Positions 54,301-58,501 of a DNA stretch of 58,501 nucleotides are shown piece by piece. The notes under the pieces were generated by a model. The model made no database searches. It worked only from the letters and a program-made list of their open reading frames with translations, and was not told where the DNA came from. The DNA lies in assembly GCA_032718475.1 (NCBI GenBank), contig JAUCBJ010006943.1, positions 1-58,501 of the forward strand, given 5' to 3'. Numbering within the stretch: the first letter of the stretch is position 1; each line of letters begins with the position of its first letter. Both the position numbers and the translations under genes were made by a program. Origin of the DNA: Nemertoderma westbladi (taxonomy: Eukaryota; Xenacoelomorpha; Nemertodermatida; Nemertodermatidae).

Positions 54301-54383
54301 GGAGTGTGGAAAGTTTTAAGCATAAGTTAAAGGATCACTTTTTAGAACTTTTATCCACCAATGAATTGTCGTCATATAAGTAA
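51339..54383 (+). CDS. ORF2 protein: AP endonuclease and reverse transcriptase
   Basis: 1014 residues, uninterrupted. Endonuclease: HIIHANVRSLLPK (Asn), LTLSETWLDD (Glu), GGGVAIYV, IGSIYRPERD, FILGDTNSDTL (Asp), TIDHVFVTK, LSDHYMVF (SDH). Linker: SKELWKVLKSLGAPS. RT: HKSSGPDSISPRI, TNFRPISLLVIMSKVLEK, QSGFRPGHSVQTCL, MVAIDLQKAFDTVDH (motif A), GTPQGALLAVLLFLIYMNDL (motif B, less canonical), TALKYADDTNLI (YADD), PGKFEVFLFG. C-terminal: NSLIQPLIDFSAPCWYP, SFSYLGPYLWNKLPNAIKEI, FKHKLKDHFL as in CR1/Rex-type proteins. It nicks target DNA and copies the element RNA there. An unusual Ser/Ala-rich spacer separates motifs B and C (about residues 690-725). Confidence 0.92.
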   Translation: MHPPENTKLCTTYPDFYSFPGNGLHIIHANVRSLLPKIAEVRIILKSLKIDILTLSETWLDDSVTNKAVEVIGYNLFRNDRSRDGGGVAIYVLESHPFSEFQRPIRCTTECIFGTIHLPHTKPILIGSIYRPERDTSFFDDIDLILGDIANYKEVFILGDTNSDTLNVHNPNTLAARKKLQAFCNSTGLTQIITEPTRVSEHSETTIDHVFVTKSELIRNSGVMKVGLSDHYMVFVTRRRPKATPSKEHVTRQCRSYKGYSPELLCHHLKNNSTLPSILTTTNSETAAKILTDELTNTLDLIAPIRSIRIKQSTESWITPEIMSLIQARNRAQHIFHHHRTPTNYNSYKRLRNDVTLHIRTAKSSYIKTCLEHNKCNSKELWKVLKSLGAPSKKAKISTRIAAIKTEDGSLATDPEVIANHMNHYFTNAAKNLVDKLPPQPNIYNGVAVKEFYAAKGIQPGSFTLKPVDLSDINKIIMSLDIHKSSGPDSISPRIIKDGCPIIENYLTHIVNLSIKSAVFPDPYKVAKVAPAFKKGILTHDTNFRPISLLVIMSKVLEKTVFDQLMPYLISNNILDLLQSGFRPGHSVQTCLMYLDNIIRDAMDSGKIVGMVAIDLQKAFDTVDHKILLHKLRCIGLDEHSVNWFRSYLSGRSQFVQVGNSRSRTLGIDCGTPQGALLAVLLFLIYMNDLDLALPPVKSLLKTASQTNDVNNASPAKTACHESATALKYADDTNLIKAGDNCEEISACLTETLSRVADWAVDNRLSIHPGKFEVFLFGTHQCIASAGSLEVYYKNKLLEPTDTIKYLGYVMDPTLSGSESAHKIIRRGNACLKFLYRNSQVLDKPLRRLLCNSLIQPLIDFSAPCWYPSAASRLRNQVDALQRKCIRFCLGLDSRAHIGAAHFVDINWLPITERTHQIILTHMFNIHAKTAPAYMRDMVIFTEPSHLLRNGAAHALLPQKHTVAATQSFSYLGPYLWNKLPNAIKEIRSVESFKHKLKDHFLELLSTNELSSYK

Positions 54384-55077
54384 CTTATAATTTTTTACCA
54401 TCTATACTTTATATTTTATATCATTTGACCTTCCACATTAACTCAAACAAAAGATTGAAGATCCATTTTTAGAATTTTTATTTAATAGTAAATGTTTTAT
54501 ATTTTTGATTTATACATTATTTTAGAATTTTTATCCTGCACGAGAGCACGACCTTATACCTTTTATTCTAAACCCCAATCTACAGGACCCCTGTGGAAAT
54601 GAGACTATGTCTCTCAGGGTAATCCTGGACAAACAAAGCTTACACTATGACGATTCAGAACTATTTACTCTACTCTGCCGTGCAATTACTGCTCTATATA
54701 CTGTATAAAATATATTATAATTTTTAATTATTTTTGCATTCCCAAATATGGTGCGTCACCTTAACCTTCTTAATTTTTCGGTATATTTCTGAATTTATCA
54801 CCTCTTTTTTTTTTTTAACTTTTATACACTTGCCTAACCGAAACACGTTTTTAGCCTGACAGAATTATATAATTGTTTTAATTTGAACTACAAACCGAAA
54901 GAAAAAAAATGTATCTAATTTAATTTATGTACGTAATTTGCACTCTGCCTTACCATACAGTATATAATTTTCTTAATGGTTGTGTTTATATCTACTTATA
55001 TGTCGGTATGTCTATACTTTACTTCGTTTGTCAAATAAATAATTCCAATTCCATTCCAGTACCGGTACACAAACACA
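54384..55077 (+). other. 3' UTR of the CR1-like element and short flank
   Basis: AT-rich, no ORF. Ends in aataaataattccaattcc (about 55034-55053). Confidence 0.6.
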
Positions 55078-55085
55078 GTACACAC
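55078..55085. repeat. 8-bp target-site duplication (GTACACAC), left
   Basis: Repeated at 55849-55856. Confidence 0.85.
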
Positions 55086-55848
55086 TAGGGCTCGATCGGA
55101 GTTGGGATTTGGCCGGAGCCGGAGCAGGAGCCGGAGTTGGACAATTTGGCCGGAGCCGGAGCAGGAGCCGGAGTTTTTCAAAAATTTTCAAAATTTAATT
55201 ATTTATTTAAAAAAAATAAAGTATGGTTATCTTATCGTTCGCCAATCGCTCATACGGTAATCAATCATATACTGCTGTACTGTTTTTTTTATTCAGTAAG
55301 TAATTAATTTATCACGTACAGACGGCCTGACGCTGACGGCTAAAAATTACCTACAGTACCGTACAGCCGTACCTAACTCCCTAACTGTGGTAGAGGTGTG
55401 TGTACTGTCAGACTGTAGGTAGCCTACCGCTGTACCGCAGTACCGTACGTGTACCAGTACTGCAGTACATAATGCTGGCATGACAGTCAGTAAATGGCTG
55501 CAGTGTGGCAGGTGTGGTACAGTGTACAATCATAGCATTTACAACAATTTTTTACAGTAGGGCCTATCTGTAACAGTCTGCTAGTCAGCCAGCTGGCCAG
55601 TACAGCAGTACCAGTACTGCAGTACAGTCAGTCATTGACTAAGTAAATAGGCCTACTGCAGTATTATGCTTGATATTGAAGCTGTACTACAGTACTTATA
55701 GTGTAAATAATTGTTCAGATTAGAATATGCACGAAATATAATACTTTATTAAAAAATTAACTCCGGCAATATTTTTACCGGAGCCGGAGCCGGAGGTGCC
55801 AAAATGGCCGGAGCCGGAGCCGGAGGCCGGAGCTCCGATCGAGCCCTA
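55086..55848. mobile_element. hAT-like non-autonomous element with CCGGAG arrays
   Basis: 763 bp, ends TAGGGCTCGATCGGAG...CTCCGATCGAGCCCTA, 8-bp duplication GTACACAC. Just inside each end are GC-rich arrays of gccggagccggag in inverted orientation (55112-55172 and 55781-55835). The interior is AT-rich with many cagtac/gtactg motifs and encodes nothing recognisable. Confidence 0.87.
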
Positions 55849-56090
55849 GTACACACCTATACCTACTGCAGTTCTGACCTACCCTACGCCTACACCAGTG
55901 CACTGCTACGCTACACCTACCGGTACTTGTCTGCTTGTAGAGTTATATCATCTGATCATATCATATATCATATACCAGTTCATTTGTATTTCAATATTTC
56001 TAAACCTACTCCAAAAGTTGGATTTTAAAAAAAAGTTGAATTTTAAACCCTTCTCCAAAAGTCGAATTTTAATAAAAAGTTGAATTTTAA

Positions 56091-57111
56091 CCCGTGTTCC
56101 CCTTCATTTCTCAAACATTTGATTCCTTTGAGGTCAATTTTGACCTCATGTAAATGAGAAGGCACTGCGATTCAATATCCAGTGGTTACCTTTAAAATGA
56201 TAGGCTACTGTACTGGCAGACTGGTTTAGGAATATAAGTTGCCTACTTATATTCAGATATTACACTGTAGTATTATCTTAGTTGTCTGTTTTTTGTCTGT
56301 CTGTCCATTGTCTGTTATCAGAATTAGTAATGTAATGGTATGATACCAGTAAGTCATTGCGATTAAATATCAAGAATACCATATCAATACAGCAGTATAA
56401 TGATATAGGTTTTAGTAAGTTTTATTATACTGTAGGTAAGGTAGATAGTATTATATCAAGTTGTCTGTCTGTTTGTCTGTCTGTCTCCTGTCTGCGTTTG
56501 TTAGTGCAATTAGTAGGCAACTTAACCTCCCACAACTCAACAATGCACTTAGTGAAAATAATAAATCCTGGCCTCGATAAATAATGAGGGTATTATATTA
56601 TTCCAGTATTCAGTTATATTGATATCCGTATCAAAATTCACAGTACCTGCTGACTGGAATTCAAGCACAGAAGAAAGGGACCTACTGAGTTTAGATTTGC
56701 AGACCACAGCGTGGTTTTGAGTAGCTGTGACCGTGACCGTACTGGTACTTATCTAATTTACAATCTGATAATTCCATATAGGCTTCTGCTAGACCACTAG
56801 ACCAGTACCATACATTCAGTCATCAGTACAGAGAAGGCTAAGATAAGTAAATCTTTCGTTGATATTGAATGGTATAGGTACAAAACATGATGAGGTCAAA
56901 TTTGACCTCAAAGACAATATGTGTATAAATTGTAAAATTGAATAGACCCCCTTGCAAATTTTTATATTTTTGTTTTTCTAATTAAGATACACTATAAAAT
57001 AATAAAAGTCACAAAATTTCGAGATAAAATATAAATGTGTGATAAAATTATGTAAGTTTAAATCATTAAATCTCCGATGGGTCAAAAATGACCTCAAAGA
57101 GAGCACAAGGG
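56091..57111. mobile_element. piggyBac-like non-autonomous element
   Basis: Flanked by TTAA (56087-56090 and 57112-57115) and bounded by CCCGTGTTC and GAGCACAAGGG, similar inverted ends of the piggyBac type (CCC...GGG). Near each end lies tgaggtca...tgacctca (56130-56151) or tcaaaaatgacctc (57073-57086), and a third palindrome gaggtcaaatttgacctc at 56892-56909. No transposase. Confidence 0.7.
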
Positions 57112-57115
57112 TTAA

Positions 57116-58501
57116 AAAATAAAATTGAAATTTCAACTCAGTTGAAAATAGAACTTCTCTTCTCCCCGACAGCCCGACTGCATAGTGCAAAACAAGAGGC
57201 TGATAGGCTTACATGACAGCATGAGGGTACCGGTACACCATCCCCATCAGCCCATCCAGCCATCCAGTCCTGCAGTGCAGCCATCTGAATTTGAACTGAC
57301 TGACTGATGAAACAAGTTTCTGAGTTTTATTTCATTCAGTACTTTCAGTCAGTCAGTCAGTCAGTCAGTAGGCCTATTTAATAGGCCTATTTTCAGATTT
57401 TAGTACTGGTCAGCTGGTACCGGTACGTTAGTCTGACAGGTCTGCGTTTTAAAACGATAAACTGATTTTTTCACATACCGCATACCGGTAGGCCTACGAC
57501 CTAGGCTGCTAGGTACTGACCTATTCTGCTATTCCAGTATTCAATATTCAGATATTTCATACATTATTACAGTAGGCCTTGGGCCTACAGGCTACATGCT
57601 ACAGGGTCATTCCATGCTAATTCGACCAATCGGTGTGGCAAGGGTCGGAAATTTTGCTACTGCTTTACAGTGCAGTAACATGTCAGCATGTTGCATTGTT
57701 CAGTTGTTCGTTGTTGCACACTTACAGTCCAGCAGTCAGACAGTGTTGGAATAAGCTGATAAGATAAGTGATAAGCCTAGCTGCCTAAGCTGGCCTAGGC
57801 CAGCTGGCCAGTACAGCAGTCTGGCAGTAGGCTAGGAGTTGTGCAATTTTAAGTACCGGTATACCCTTAAATGGGCACCGGTACCCTGGCACCTGGTGCC
57901 GGATTAATTTACAGTTAATTAAATACTGAAATATATGTTACTAAATAAATTATCTGAGTTAATTCTTGCCCAGGTTGGAATTCATGCATGAGCGCGCAGG
58001 TACGCTTTGTTGTTTTGAAATCACCGCGCACCTGAAATTGGCTCGTCGCGCACCTCATCATATGTCATAATCCAAACAAAATCGCGCAGCTCATGTCATG
58101 CATATCTCAAAAAATCGCACAGTTCATAAGAACAATTTTACATTCCTATTTTACAAGTTTGAGCGTTTTAAGCTTATCTTTACGTCTGTCTGTCTGTACG
58201 TTGAATCTAGGCTTACATAATAAATGTAATTTTTGCAACATCAAAATTGTTAATATTAAAAAATATTTTTTTAATCCACTACTATGGTGGCCCATCGGGC
58301 TCACTGCTTTTATAACAGAAAATATTATTTTAGATTACAAACAAAACTACTACTACTACTAGGTCGAGCGAACTCGGACAGTGGAAATGAGATCCTTCCA
58401 GGCTTCCCGATTCTCCATAGTTGTCGCAAAACAAAACATGTACTGGTAATTTCAAAAAAACGAATATTGAAATAGGTAGGTACCAGTCTGCCAGTAATAA
58501 T
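57116..58501. other. Unassigned sequence with a short (CAGT)n tract
   Basis: A (cagt)6 microsatellite is at 57346-57369. Around 57985-58100 the motif gcgcgca/gcgcac recurs (agcgcgcagg, accgcgcacc, tcgcgcacct, atcgcgcagc), perhaps a decayed repeat. No gene recognised. Confidence 0.5.

Larger units (their letters stand above)
50200..55060 (+). mobile_element. Apparently intact CR1/Jockey-like non-LTR retrotransposon
   Basis: Two complete ORFs (50277-51254 and 51339-54383) separated by 84 bp, with a 3' UTR ending near 55060 in short AATTCCATTCC-like repeats (aattccaattccattcc, 55040-55056). It is the only element in the window with all catalytic regions open, so it may be young. Limits are approximate; no target duplication was found. 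Confidence 0.85.

Overview
The window is animal nuclear DNA, almost entirely transposable elements and their remains, with very little host coding sequence. Spliced exons with GT-AG junctions, non-LTR retrotransposons, BEL/Pao and Ty3/Gypsy retroelements, piggyBac, hAT-like and Tc1-like elements, tRNA-derived SINEs and a CUB-domain gene point to an invertebrate, plausibly a marine deuterostome such as an echinoderm; the species cannot be fixed from the sequence.

Layout. 1-2.9 kb: decayed non-LTR fragments and a broken BEL/Pao pol on the minus strand. 3.0-15.9 kb: one three-exon piggyBac transposase gene (+), blown apart by a 5'-truncated non-LTR element in intron 1 (4253-6076, about 41-bp target duplication) and a 7.7-kb BEL/Pao-type LTR element (6529-14262, minus strand, 5-bp AAACC duplication) inside exon 2. 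The LTR element has gag and protease but no recognisable RT, RNase H or integrase; its 3' part is instead filled by tandem repeats. 16.9-18.8 kb: a Gypsy RT-RNase H ORF joined in frame to a gag-like segment. 19.5-20.7 kb: a SINE and a non-LTR fragment.

20.3-34.5 kb (minus strand): the most host-like part. It is a tandemly duplicated locus of CUB-domain exons split in two halves, each about 260+160 nt, whose splice sites and reading phases are intact. The CUB halves contain no cysteine. The upstream-most exon (32729-34200) adds about 27 copies of a 15-residue Ser/Thr-rich repeat arranged as a 315-bp higher-order repeat. The duplicated units carry copies of the same non-LTR and piggyBac fragments, so the duplications followed those insertions.

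34.5-42.5 kb: SINE, an R2-like RT fragment, a nearly full but broken endonuclease-RT non-LTR element (minus), a 159-bp tandem duplication and two 3' fragments of the same non-LTR family. 44.2-45.3 kb: an intact 350-codon open frame with CCHC zinc-knuckle motifs and a basic tail, unassigned. 46.8-49.5 kb: small inverted-repeat elements, including a Tc1/mariner-like element interrupted by an hAT-like one. 50.2-55.1 kb: an apparently intact CR1/Jockey-like non-LTR retrotransposon with both ORFs open. 55.1-57.1 kb: an hAT-like and a piggyBac-like non-autonomous element. The last 1.4 kb holds only simple repeats and unassigned sequence.
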